Shown: piece after piece, positions 16,060 to 23,907 of the stretch | Numbering within the stretch: the first letter of the stretch is position 1 | Layout: every line of letters starts with the position of its first letter | Origin: Cyanobacteria bacterium UBA11153 | Lineage (GTDB): Bacteria > Cyanobacteriota > Cyanobacteriia > Cyanobacteriales > Coleofasciculaceae | Reading direction: 5' to 3' | Assembly (NCBI GenBank): GCA_003511885.1 | Contig: DOIX01000331.1 | Coordinates: 4,712 to 32,294 of the forward strand | Length of the DNA stretch: 27,583 bases | Made by a program: the position numbers and the translations under genes | The notes under the pieces: model-generated | The model's input: only the letters and a program-made list of their open reading frames with translations | What the model was told of the DNA's origin: nothing | Databases searched by the model: none

Positions 16060-17421
16060 ATGGCTATTCAATCTCCTCCCCTAGTTGCACTCCAAGCACC
16101 AAAAGATATTTCCTTGGGTGAAATAGAAGCAGAATTGCGTAAAATTTGGCAAAGTTATGGCGAAGGCGGCGATAGTCCCTCAGCCATACGAGCCACAACA
16201 TTTACGTTAGTAATTTATGAACCAGAAGAAACACAACAATTATTAGCTGCATTAGGATATTATTCTGGACCAGTTGATGGTATAGTTGGACCGAGAATGT
16301 TTGCTGCATTAAAAGCAGCCCAAAAAGCCTACGGATTGCCAAAAACAGGGAAAGCAGACGAACAGACTAAAGCAAAATTGCGAGAAGAGTTTCGGGAAAG
16401 AGTGAAAAATGGGGGCACTGGCAACACCCAAAAGCTAGAATATTCGCCAGATTTAGAAGGCGCTGGCATCGCAGATGCGATCGCAGCCGCTAATCCTTGC
16501 CGTATTATAGCTCTTTGTCCGGTAGCAGATGACGATCGCGGTGTCACAACTCAAGTTTATGCCTCTTGCCCGATTCAAAAACACAGCCAAAGTACCCTAG
16601 TTTGCTGCGAATATATTACCCTGACAGGTACCTCTGAGGCTTTAGAAAGAATCGGTGGGATTATTTCTGAATTAATGATTGGTGAATTACCAAAATTTGT
16701 CTGGTGGAAAGGAAAACCAGATCCAAATTACGGGTTGTTCAAGCGACTATCTGCGATTTGCAATAATATTATCGTTGATTCCAGTGCTTTCCGTACCCCA
16801 GAATCTGCCCTATTGGAAATCCAAAATTTCATCCTCCAAGGAATTCCCATGGCAGATTTGAATTGGCGACGGTTAGCGCCATGGCAAGAATTAACTGCCG
16901 AAGCCTTCGATCCACCCGAACGTCGCGCTGCTTTAGTAGAATTAGATCGAGTTACTATAGATTACGAAAAAGGCAATCCAGCCCAAGCTTTAATGTTTCT
17001 CGGTTGGCTGGCATCACGCCTACAGTGGCGACCAATTTCTGTCCAGAAACATGGCGGTGATTACGATATTATGAAGGTTAATTTCAGCAGTGCGGATAGA
17101 CGGATAGTAGAAACAGAATTAGCTGGAATTCCTGTAGCAGATGTGGGAGAAATTCCCAGCGATTTGATTAGTTTGCGCTTGGGTTCAACTAATATGGAAG
17201 CCGATTGTTGTACTGTATTATGTTCGGAAACAACAGGCTGTATGCGGATGGAAGCTGGTGGAGGGGCACAAGCTTGTCGCATTCAACAAGTATCCCCAAT
17301 GTTTGACCAAAAGACGGAAACTCTCTTAAGTCAGCAATTGCAGCGTTGGGGACGGGAAATGCTCTATGAAGAAAGCATGATGGTCACAGGGCAGATTTTG
17401 CAATTAGTTAGTGCTAATTAG
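16060..17421 (+). CDS. opcA: glucose-6-phosphate dehydrogenase assembly protein OpcA
   Basis: A 453-residue protein that activates G6PDH allosterically, in a redox-controlled manner, in cyanobacteria. After the N-terminus, residues about 50-110 look like a peptidoglycan-binding-1-type repeat domain (LLAALGYYSGPVDGIVGP, then ALKAAQKAYGLPKTGKAD). The remainder is the OpcA domain. A cysteine-rich part near the C-terminus (DCCTVLCSETTGC) offers residues for thioredoxin control. Position after zwf on the same strand is the standard arrangement. The ATG has no evident Shine-Dalgarno sequence and sits 14 bp behind a heptamer array. No signal peptide is seen, so the peptidoglycan-binding-like module must have another role, probably protein-protein contact. 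Confidence 0.95.
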   Translation: MAIQSPPLVALQAPKDISLGEIEAELRKIWQSYGEGGDSPSAIRATTFTLVIYEPEETQQLLAALGYYSGPVDGIVGPRMFAALKAAQKAYGLPKTGKADEQTKAKLREEFRERVKNGGTGNTQKLEYSPDLEGAGIADAIAAANPCRIIALCPVADDDRGVTTQVYASCPIQKHSQSTLVCCEYITLTGTSEALERIGGIISELMIGELPKFVWWKGKPDPNYGLFKRLSAICNNIIVDSSAFRTPESALLEIQNFILQGIPMADLNWRRLAPWQELTAEAFDPPERRAALVELDRVTIDYEKGNPAQALMFLGWLASRLQWRPISVQKHGGDYDIMKVNFSSADRRIVETELAGIPVADVGEIPSDLISLRLGSTNMEADCCTVLCSETTGCMRMEAGGGAQACRIQQVSPMFDQKTETLLSQQLQRWGREMLYEESMMVTGQILQLVSAN

Positions 17422-17448
17422 TTGTTAGTTATTTCTCATTAGTTGTTG

Positions 17449-17536
17449 AGGACTTACGCACGCTCTTTTAATTGTCTGCCAGAATCAAGCGCATTAATCT
17501 CAAAATCCTCTATTGACCTTATGGTGCGTAAGTCCT
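17449..17536. repeat. 88-bp MITE-like inverted-repeat element
   Basis: Perfect 13-bp ends aggacttacgcac (17449-17461) and gtgcgtaagtcct (17524-17536). I recall the GGACTTACGCA end as a common repeat in filamentous cyanobacteria. Heptamers (ttagttg, ttagtta) run from the opcA stop to its left edge. No ORF. Confidence 0.85.
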
Positions 17537-17579
17537 ATTATTGAGATCTGGAAGCATTTCTTTAACCGTGGAATCAAGA

Positions 17580-17780
17580 TGTTAAAAAGAATCAGAATAA
17601 AAGGTTATAAATCAATTCAAGAAATGGATCTAGAACTAGCACCTATTAATATTTTAATTGGGGCAAATGGGGCAGGTAAATCTAACTTTATTTCCTGTTT
17701 TAAATTATTGCGTTGGATGATGCAAAGTCCTGGGCAATTACAATTCTTTATCGGCAAATATGGAGGCGCAAACTCTAGTT
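17580..17780 (+). pseudogene. 5' fragment of an AAA/RecF-like ATPase
   Basis: About 67 codons encode the N-terminus of an ABC/SMC-like AAA ATPase: MLKRIRIKGYKSIQEMDLEL, then the Walker A motif GANGAGKSN and FISCFKLLRWM. Such proteins are normally 350-400 residues and need Walker B and signature motifs, all missing here. The sequence switches around 17775-17780 to another gene in another frame; the original frame then ends at 17803. The product cannot be a working ATPase. The open frame extends upstream to 17513 through the inverted-repeat element, but conserved sequence starts at ATG 17580. Confidence 0.8.
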
Positions 17781-18201
17781 TGATGAAGCTGGGGAGAAAT
17801 TAGATCCTTACCAAAGAGTTGAGCAACTAGAAAAGGCTTTATTCAATGACATTAAGGATTCTCGTTTTATTCCTTATATTCAACTCCATGAGTTTGAGGC
17901 TTTAATTCTGTCCGATCCGAGCAAATTTTACCTGCGATTTCCTGAATATGAGAGTGAAATACAACAATTATTAGAGATTTGTCGAAATTTTGACTCTCCG
18001 GAACTCATTAATGATGGAGTAACCACAGCCCCATCTAAACGAATTACTCAAGTTATTCCTGTTTATGAAGGATCAAAAACATCAGCAGCCCCTTTAATTG
18101 CTAATAAAATTGGTTTGCGAAAAATTAGAGAAAGGTGTCCCCATTTTGATAAATGGATTAGCCAATTAGAAACATTAACTCAATCTTCTTCTTCCCAATA
18201 A
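17779..18201 (+). pseudogene. 3' fragment of a DUF4276-family gene
   Basis: An open frame of 140 codons with no usable start: a stop lies at 17776-17778 and the first motif follows directly (FDEAGEKLDPYQRVEQLEKA). Downstream come RFIPYIQLHEFEALILSD and TSAAPLIANKIGL, which I recognise as the C-terminal half of DUF4276 proteins. In cyanobacteria DUF4276 genes usually lie directly after an AAA ATPase of the type truncated just upstream. The simplest reading is one deletion removing most of the ATPase gene and the 5' half of DUF4276. The frame is otherwise intact, so the event may be recent. It is not expected to be translated. Confidence 0.75.
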
Positions 18202-18278
18202 ACTTACCTTTTATCAACGGGCACTAAAAGTCTTAAATTTATTATAGCAAGCCATTAAACCCTTTGTTCCTGAAAACT

Positions 18279-19712
18279 ATGGCTTTAGTTATCGCAGGTG
18301 AACGAAGTGGGGTAGGGAAAACAACAGTCACCCTTGCCCTACTTTCATCTTTATCGAGAAAATCCGGTAAAGTTCAATCCTTTAAAGTTGGTCCCGATTA
18401 CATCGATCCCATGTTTCATACTGCGGTGACAGGGAATCCTTGCCGCAATTTAGATCCAGTTTTGACTTCAGAAGAATACGTGCAAGAGTGTTTCTTCAGT
18501 CATATTCAATCCGCAGATTATGCCCTGATTGAAGGAGTCATGGGGCTATTTGATGGGGCTTCGGGAAAAAATGATTTTGCCAGTACAGCCCATATTGCTA
18601 GATTATTAGAATTACCAGTATTATTAGTCTTAGATTGTAGTCGCTTATCTCGTTCAGTAGCTGCGATCGCAAAAGGTTATATTTCATTCGATCCCAGAGT
18701 GAAAATCGCTGGATTAGTATTAAATAAAGTGGGGAGTAATCGCCATTTACAACTCCTTCAAGATGCACTAAACCCATTAGAAATACCAATCTTGGGAGTA
18801 TTGCGGCGCGAGGATAATATTACAATACCAGATCGGCATTTGGGTTTGGTTCCTACAGAAGAATTGAACCAAATGGATATATTAATTGATAGACTGGGTG
18901 AATTAGGCGATCGCAGTTTTGATTGGGCAGTCTTGTTAGATTGGCTGCGGGTGGAGGGGAAGGAGTTTTTTGTTAACGCAAAGGGCGCAAAGGAAGACGC
19001 AAAGGTGCGCAAAGGTTTTTTAGGACGTTTTATCGCCACTTCCCACTCCCCACTCCCTAGTCGCCACTCCCCATTCCCCATTAAAATTGCTGTAGCTCGC
19101 GATCGCGCTTTTAGCTTTTATTATCAGGATAATTTGGATATTTTGCAAGATTTGGGGGCTGAGTTAGTATTTTGGAGTCCCTTATCTGATTCTCGTTTAC
19201 CTGCGGATGTATGTGGATTGTATTTTGGGGGTGGTTTTCCTGAAGTTTTTGCCCCAAAATTGGCAGAAAATATTGAGGCGCGCTCGTCGGTGCGACAGGC
19301 TATTCTTCAGGGAATCCCTACTTATGCTGAATGTGGGGGATTGATGTATTTATGCGAAAAAATTATTGATTTTGAGGATAAGTCTTGGTTGATGGTGGGA
19401 ATTTTCCCGACAACAGCGGTAATGGGGAAGCGTCTCACTTTAGGATATCGACAAGCAACGGTTTTACAAGAAAGTCCAATCTTATCGGTTGGTGCAAGGG
19501 TTTGGGGACATGAATTTCATCGTTCTCACTTGACAGTTATGCCGAAAAATACTTTATTTGAAATTCAAGGATATGAAGATCGTAAACAAGATATAATTGG
19601 TAGAGAAGGTTGGACAATCAATCAAGTTCATGCTTCCTATCTTCATTTACATTGGGGTGCTACTCCAGAGATTCCGAATCGTTTTTTGAAACTTTGTCAG
19701 GAATTCAGATAA
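18279..19712 (+). CDS. cobB: cobyrinate a,c-diamide synthase
   Basis: A 477-residue cobalamin-pathway enzyme (also called CbiA) that amidates carboxylates a and c of cobyrinic acid with glutamine and ATP. The N-terminal P-loop domain has GERSGVGKTTVT (residues 7-18), KVGPDYIDPMFH and EGVMGLFDG. The C-terminal class I glutaminase domain has GGGFPE, the nucleophile Cys352 (YAECGGLMYL) and HEFHRSHL. ATG 18279 is preferred over an upstream TTG (18264) because the conserved domain starts directly there; no Shine-Dalgarno sequence is seen. Between the domains, residues about 232-268 are encoded by cyanobacterial repeat DNA and read as a basic, low-complexity linker. The frame is kept, so the enzyme may still work. 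Confidence 0.93.
   Translation: MALVIAGERSGVGKTTVTLALLSSLSRKSGKVQSFKVGPDYIDPMFHTAVTGNPCRNLDPVLTSEEYVQECFFSHIQSADYALIEGVMGLFDGASGKNDFASTAHIARLLELPVLLVLDCSRLSRSVAAIAKGYISFDPRVKIAGLVLNKVGSNRHLQLLQDALNPLEIPILGVLRREDNITIPDRHLGLVPTEELNQMDILIDRLGELGDRSFDWAVLLDWLRVEGKEFFVNAKGAKEDAKVRKGFLGRFIATSHSPLPSRHSPFPIKIAVARDRAFSFYYQDNLDILQDLGAELVFWSPLSDSRLPADVCGLYFGGGFPEVFAPKLAENIEARSSVRQAILQGIPTYAECGGLMYLCEKIIDFEDKSWLMVGIFPTTAVMGKRLTLGYRQATVLQESPILSVGARVWGHEFHRSHLTVMPKNTLFEIQGYEDRKQDIIGREGWTINQVHASYLHLHWGATPEIPNRFLKLCQEFR
18974..19083 (+). repeat. repeat DNA inserted in frame in cobB
   Basis: A run of acgcaaagg/gcgcaaagg units (18977-19015) is followed by ccactcccc/ccattcccc heptamer-type units (19037-19081). 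Related acgccaagg/acgcaaag repeats occur in non-coding DNA at 25214-25253, and ccccatt at 4485. The insertion lies between the two cobB domains and adds about 36 codons without a stop. Confidence 0.85.
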
Positions 19713-19730
19713 GCTGCGGAGCCGCTTATC
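19708..19730 (+). terminator. short hairpin over the cobB stop codon
   Basis: GATAAGC (19708-19714) and GCTTATC (19724-19730) form a 7-bp stem with a 9-base loop; the TAA stop is inside the first arm. No T-run follows, so termination is uncertain. Confidence 0.35.
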
Positions 19731-20426
19731 GTTATCTCGCTTCACATTCTCCAATATTTCTGCCATGAGAAGTACTATTTACGGACTGATTTTCAGTAAT
19801 TGCACTGAGAATCCCCCACTATAATCTCCGATTTAGTGGAGGAGTATTTCAAAGCCGGAAAGCGACATAGAGCCAAGCCGCCTTCCTAGGTAAATGGTTT
19901 GATTTCCATGGCTATGACTGTCAACTGTCAACTGCTATATCTTCTCCCAGTCGCCCCACCCCACTATCTCACCAACTTACTTTCTAGCGATACACTATCT
20001 TCTGAGCTACAATAGTAATAAGTTCACTCGTCAATCAGGAATCTGCCAATCCCTTGGTACTTTGGATTAGAATATGAGATAAATTATGACAGGTAAGAAC
20101 CAGAAGTTGAGAATTATTGACCATGACAGACTGGTTCATTAGTTTACCTCCAAGGGAAATGATGGCTACTAGGCTGTTGCATAGCAAGAGTCTACTGGTT
20201 AGCCTTGAATGTTAAATCCATGCTCGAGTATGAGAGGCAGGCAGGTAAGGCTATCCCAATCTGAGGATATCAAGAAGAATTTACTCTCAACAGCCAGAAT
20301 ATTACTTATCTTTTCTTCCTCAAGAGGTATTCTTTGAGGGAGAAAGGAGTAGGTTTATTGAGAGGGTGTATTTGCCACACCATAGTACAATTTTTTAACT
20401 ACTGAGAGGATAAAGGTACAGATCTA
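19731..20426. other. gap upstream of the TPS-CHAT gene
   Basis: No gene seen. At about 19916-19940 the gactgtcaactgtcaactgctata repeat recurs, as at position 1 and near 3789. At about 20308-20347 an imperfect hairpin is formed by cttttcttcctcaaga and tctttgagggagaaagga. Only 18-codon ORFs occur. The promoter of the TPS-CHAT gene must lie here. GAGGATAAAGG (20406-20416) is a possible ribosome binding site for ATG 20427. Confidence 0.5.
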
Positions 20427-23400
20427 ATGAACAAGATTATACAAAAAATTGCTGTTACTACCGCTGGTGTGGCACTCCTCTGTTGGGACAATTTTCCTGT
20501 GGCTGTATTGGCACAAGGAATTGTTCCTGCTAATGATGGCACAAATACCCTTGTAGAGCAGCAGAATAACACCTTTAATATTACCGGGGGTCAAACTTCA
20601 TCTGATGGAGCGAATCTGTTTCACAGTTTATCTCAATTTGGTTTGGATGCCAATCAAATTGCTAATTTTATTTCTAATCCTGGTATTCAAAATATCCTCT
20701 CTCGCGTTACTGGGGGTAATCCTTCGGCAATTAATGGTTTGATTCAGGTGACGGGAGGGAATAGTAATCTATTTTTAATCAATCCGGCTGGTATTTTATT
20801 TGGTCCTAATGCTAGCTTAAATGTTCCAGCTTCATTTACTGCTACTACCGCAACTAATGTTGGTTTTGACAATGGATATTTCAATGCTACTGGCTCTAAT
20901 AATTATACTTCCCTTATCGGAACGCCCAATCGGTTAAGTTTTACCACACAGACACCGGGCGCAATTGTTAATGCTGGGAATTTGTCTGTAAGTGGGGGAA
21001 ATAATCTATCTTTAATTGGCGGTACTGTTATTAGTGTAGGTAATTTATCGGCATCAGGGGGACAACTTGTCGTCGAGACAGTGCCGGGGCAAAGTATGGT
21101 GCGTCTCAGTCAACCGGGACATTTGTTGAGTTTAGAAATTAATACGCCAATATCTTCAATTACTCCTCTATCTTTGCCCGCGCTATTGACTGGAAGTACT
21201 CAGATTTCTGGGATTGGGGTAAATGGTGTAGGAGAAGTAGAATTAACTGGAAGTGCTATAAAGATTGGAGTTGGAGATGTGGCGGTGAAACATCTTTTAC
21301 CGCAGCCCAACTCAGGCATTGCCCATACTGCCACCCTATCAGCTCAAAGTAATCTTACTTTAGTTGAAAGCCAAATCCAAACTACTGGTAATCTCAATTT
21401 ACTAGCGCGAGATACGGTAAGAATACGGGATAGTGTAACTAATCCGTTTTTAGCTCAAGCTGGGGGTAATCTCTACATTCAAGGGAATCAAAATATTGAT
21501 ATTTTAGCTTTAAATCATCCCCAAACTCCCTTTCAAAGTGGTGGTAATCTCAGTTTAGTTAGCGATGGCATTATTTCTGGCGATGCTCATTTTACTAGTG
21601 GGGGGCAATTTTCGATACTCAATTTAGCGGGCAATCCTGGTAAATTTTTGAGTTTTTACGATCCGATTATTAGTGCTGATGGAGATGTAACATTTGGCGA
21701 TTACGAGGGTGTGGCACTGAAAGTGGAAGCAACTGGCAGTATTACTGCTGGTAAAATTAAAATTACAGGCCCAGATGCTACTCTTTCTGGCTCGGATCCA
21801 GATATTCCCATTTTAACTAGCAGCCCAGCATTAATTTTGCGGGCAGGTTTGACTTCACTAGTAAATCCTGCAAATGTGCCGACTACACAAGAGGGCAAAG
21901 ACTTTACTTCATCTACTGCTTCAGCAATAGGGAGTATAACTGTAGGGAATATAGATACTTCTGCTAAAAATAAAGAAACTGCTGGTACTGTCATATTGTC
22001 ATCAGCGAATGGCAATATTACCAGCGGTACAATAAATGCGACTATTTCTAATAAAGGCACGGCTGGTGATGTAACTTTGACAGCTTTGGGCAGTATTACT
22101 TATGGAGATATAGAGGCGCAATCTACTGCTGGCTCAGGTAAAGGTACTCCAGGAACAATTACGATAACAGCAGGATTGGAACCTTCCCAATTGTACACGG
22201 GTTTTGCTCCTGGGAATACAGTAGGAACTACTATTAATCCTCCTGCGGGCACAGGTGGTACAGGTACAGGTGGCACAGGTGGTACAGGTGGCACAGGCAC
22301 AGGTGGGAATCCAGCCACTAATCCAGCCACTAATCCAGCCACTAATCCAGCCACTAATCCGAGTGTCAATCCAGCCACTAATCCGAGTGTCAATCCAGCC
22401 ACTAATCCGAGTGTCAATCCAGCGACAAATTCGGGAACAAATCCCGGTACAAATCCCAGGGCTACTGTCAGTAATACGCCTGCAGACAATAGAGCCTCCA
22501 ACAATATAAATAGTAACAACATAAATGACAACAAACCAATCCTAATCAACGAGCAATTACATCAAAACTCAGCCTCAGATTTAGCTAATCCTAACTCAGT
22601 CAATGCCGCAGAAGAAAGATTTACCAATCAATTCGAGCAATATTTGGGACTTTCAACTGATACGGCAATGAAAACTATAGGGGAAACTCAAAATCTGATT
22701 CAGGAAATTGAAGAAGCGACTGGAGTTAAACCAGCAATTACTTATGTCAGTTTTATCCCTCAGAAACTTGTCACAGAGAGAGCCGTTAATGTATTATCCT
22801 CAGATACTAGCTCCGGAATTTACTCACCAACTCCCCAAGATCAATTAGAATTAGTGTTGATAACATCAAAGGGTGGAGTAATTCGCAAGCGGGTAGAGGG
22901 AGCAACTCGCGAAAAAGTTATCGAAGTTGCTAATAATTTCCGTTCTCAAATTACCAATGTCCGCTCTAAAGAGGAAGATTATTTAGCGCCAGCGAAACAA
23001 CTTTATGATTGGATAATAGCACCTTTAGAAGAAGATATCAAAGCGCAAGGTATTCAAAATTTAAGCTTTATTGTGGATACTGGCTTGCGCTCAATTCCAT
23101 TTGCGGCTCTCCATGATGGGAAACAATTTATGATCGAAAAATATAGCATTGGTTTAATGCCCAGTCTTAGCTTAACAGATACTCGCTACAAACCGATCAA
23201 AAACTTAGAAGTTTTAGCAATGGGAGCGGATAGTTTTAGCGATCAAAAGCCACTGCCAGGAGTGCCTGTTGAGTTATCAGCAATCACGCCATCTCTTTGG
23301 GAAGGAAAATCTTTTCTTAATGATGGTTTTACTATAGAAAACTTGAAAAATCAGCGAAAAAATCAGCCTTTTGGGATTATTCACTTAGCAACTCATGCCA

Positions 23401-23870
23401 ATTTCCTGCCCGGAGAAGTTAGTAATTCTTATATTCAACTTTGGAATAGTAAGTTGACACTGAATCAATTGTCATCTCTGGGATGGAATAACCCACCTGT
23501 GGAGTTATTGGTATTAAGTGCTTGTCGCACAGCTTTGGGGAATGAAGAAGCGGAGTTGGGTTTTGCTGGATTAGCCGTGCAAGCTGGTGTGAAGTCGGCT
23601 TTGGGCAGTTTGTGGTATGTTAGCGATCGCGGTACGCTAGGATTGATGACGGAATTCTATCAGGAGCTTAAACAAGCACCTACGAAGTCGGAAGCATTAA
23701 GGCAAACACAGGTAGCGATGTTGCAGGGCAAAGTGTATATTTCTGGTGGTAAACTGATGGCGGATAGCGATGCAGTACCTTTGCCACCTGAATTAGCTAA
23801 ATTAGGAGATCAAAATTTTAAACATCCTTATTTTTGGTCTGCTTTTACCATGATTGGCAATCCTTGGTAG
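20427..23870 (+). CDS. exported TPS (haemagglutinin-type) protein with C-terminal CHAT protease domain
   Basis: A 1147-residue protein in three parts. Residues 1-30 are a Sec signal peptide ending AVLAQG. Residues about 31-590 carry the filamentous-haemagglutinin N-terminal (two-partner secretion) domain with the typical NPAGILFGPNASLNVPASF motif, then irregular beta-helix repeats. Residues about 608-670 are low-complexity: Gly/Thr runs, then NPAT and NPSV repeats. Residues about 740-1147 end in a CHAT domain, a caspase-like protease fold, with His990 (LATHANF) and Cys1033 (LSACRTALG) as the catalytic pair. Known TPS proteins leave through a TpsB pore in the outer membrane; none is encoded nearby. 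This would present a caspase-like enzyme at or outside the cell surface. Function is unknown: adhesion, signalling or conflict are possible. The frame is intact and both catalytic residues are kept. Confidence 0.92.
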   Translation: MNKIIQKIAVTTAGVALLCWDNFPVAVLAQGIVPANDGTNTLVEQQNNTFNITGGQTSSDGANLFHSLSQFGLDANQIANFISNPGIQNILSRVTGGNPSAINGLIQVTGGNSNLFLINPAGILFGPNASLNVPASFTATTATNVGFDNGYFNATGSNNYTSLIGTPNRLSFTTQTPGAIVNAGNLSVSGGNNLSLIGGTVISVGNLSASGGQLVVETVPGQSMVRLSQPGHLLSLEINTPISSITPLSLPALLTGSTQISGIGVNGVGEVELTGSAIKIGVGDVAVKHLLPQPNSGIAHTATLSAQSNLTLVESQIQTTGNLNLLARDTVRIRDSVTNPFLAQAGGNLYIQGNQNIDILALNHPQTPFQSGGNLSLVSDGIISGDAHFTSGGQFSILNLAGNPGKFLSFYDPIISADGDVTFGDYEGVALKVEATGSITAGKIKITGPDATLSGSDPDIPILTSSPALILRAGLTSLVNPANVPTTQEGKDFTSSTASAIGSITVGNIDTSAKNKETAGTVILSSANGNITSGTINATISNKGTAGDVTLTALGSITYGDIEAQSTAGSGKGTPGTITITAGLEPSQLYTGFAPGNTVGTTINPPAGTGGTGTGGTGGTGGTGTGGNPATNPATNPATNPATNPSVNPATNPSVNPATNPSVNPATNSGTNPGTNPRATVSNTPADNRASNNINSNNINDNKPILINEQLHQNSASDLANPNSVNAAEERFTNQFEQYLGLSTDTAMKTIGETQNLIQEIEEATGVKPAITYVSFIPQKLVTERAVNVLSSDTSSGIYSPTPQDQLELVLITSKGGVIRKRVEGATREKVIEVANNFRSQITNVRSKEEDYLAPAKQLYDWIIAPLEEDIKAQGIQNLSFIVDTGLRSIPFAALHDGKQFMIEKYSIGLMPSLSLTDTRYKPIKNLEVLAMGADSFSDQKPLPGVPVELSAITPSLWEGKSFLNDGFTIENLKNQRKNQPFGIIHLATHANFLPGEVSNSYIQLWNSKLTLNQLSSLGWNNPPVELLVLSACRTALGNEEAELGFAGLAVQAGVKSALGSLWYVSDRGTLGLMTEFYQELKQAPTKSEALRQTQVAMLQGKVYISGGKLMADSDAVPLPPELAKLGDQNFKHPYFWSAFTMIGNPW
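22250..22427 (+). repeat. in-frame 12-bp and 24-bp coding repeats
   Basis: A Gly-Thr stretch made of ggtacaggt/ggcacaggt units is followed from 22308 by four exact copies of aatccagccact (NPAT) and then three 24-bp units encoding NPSVNPAT. Near identity at the DNA level implies recent expansion and likely length variation between strains. Confidence 0.92.
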
Positions 23871-23907
23871 GGGAATGGGTAAACTATTTTTTGACTTTTG
23901 ACTTAAT

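Noticed and set aside
22100..22549. 149-codon minus-strand ORF opposite the TPS-CHAT gene
   Set aside because: It is the antisense of the NPAT/Gly-Thr coding repeat and only reflects that repeat's lack of stops.
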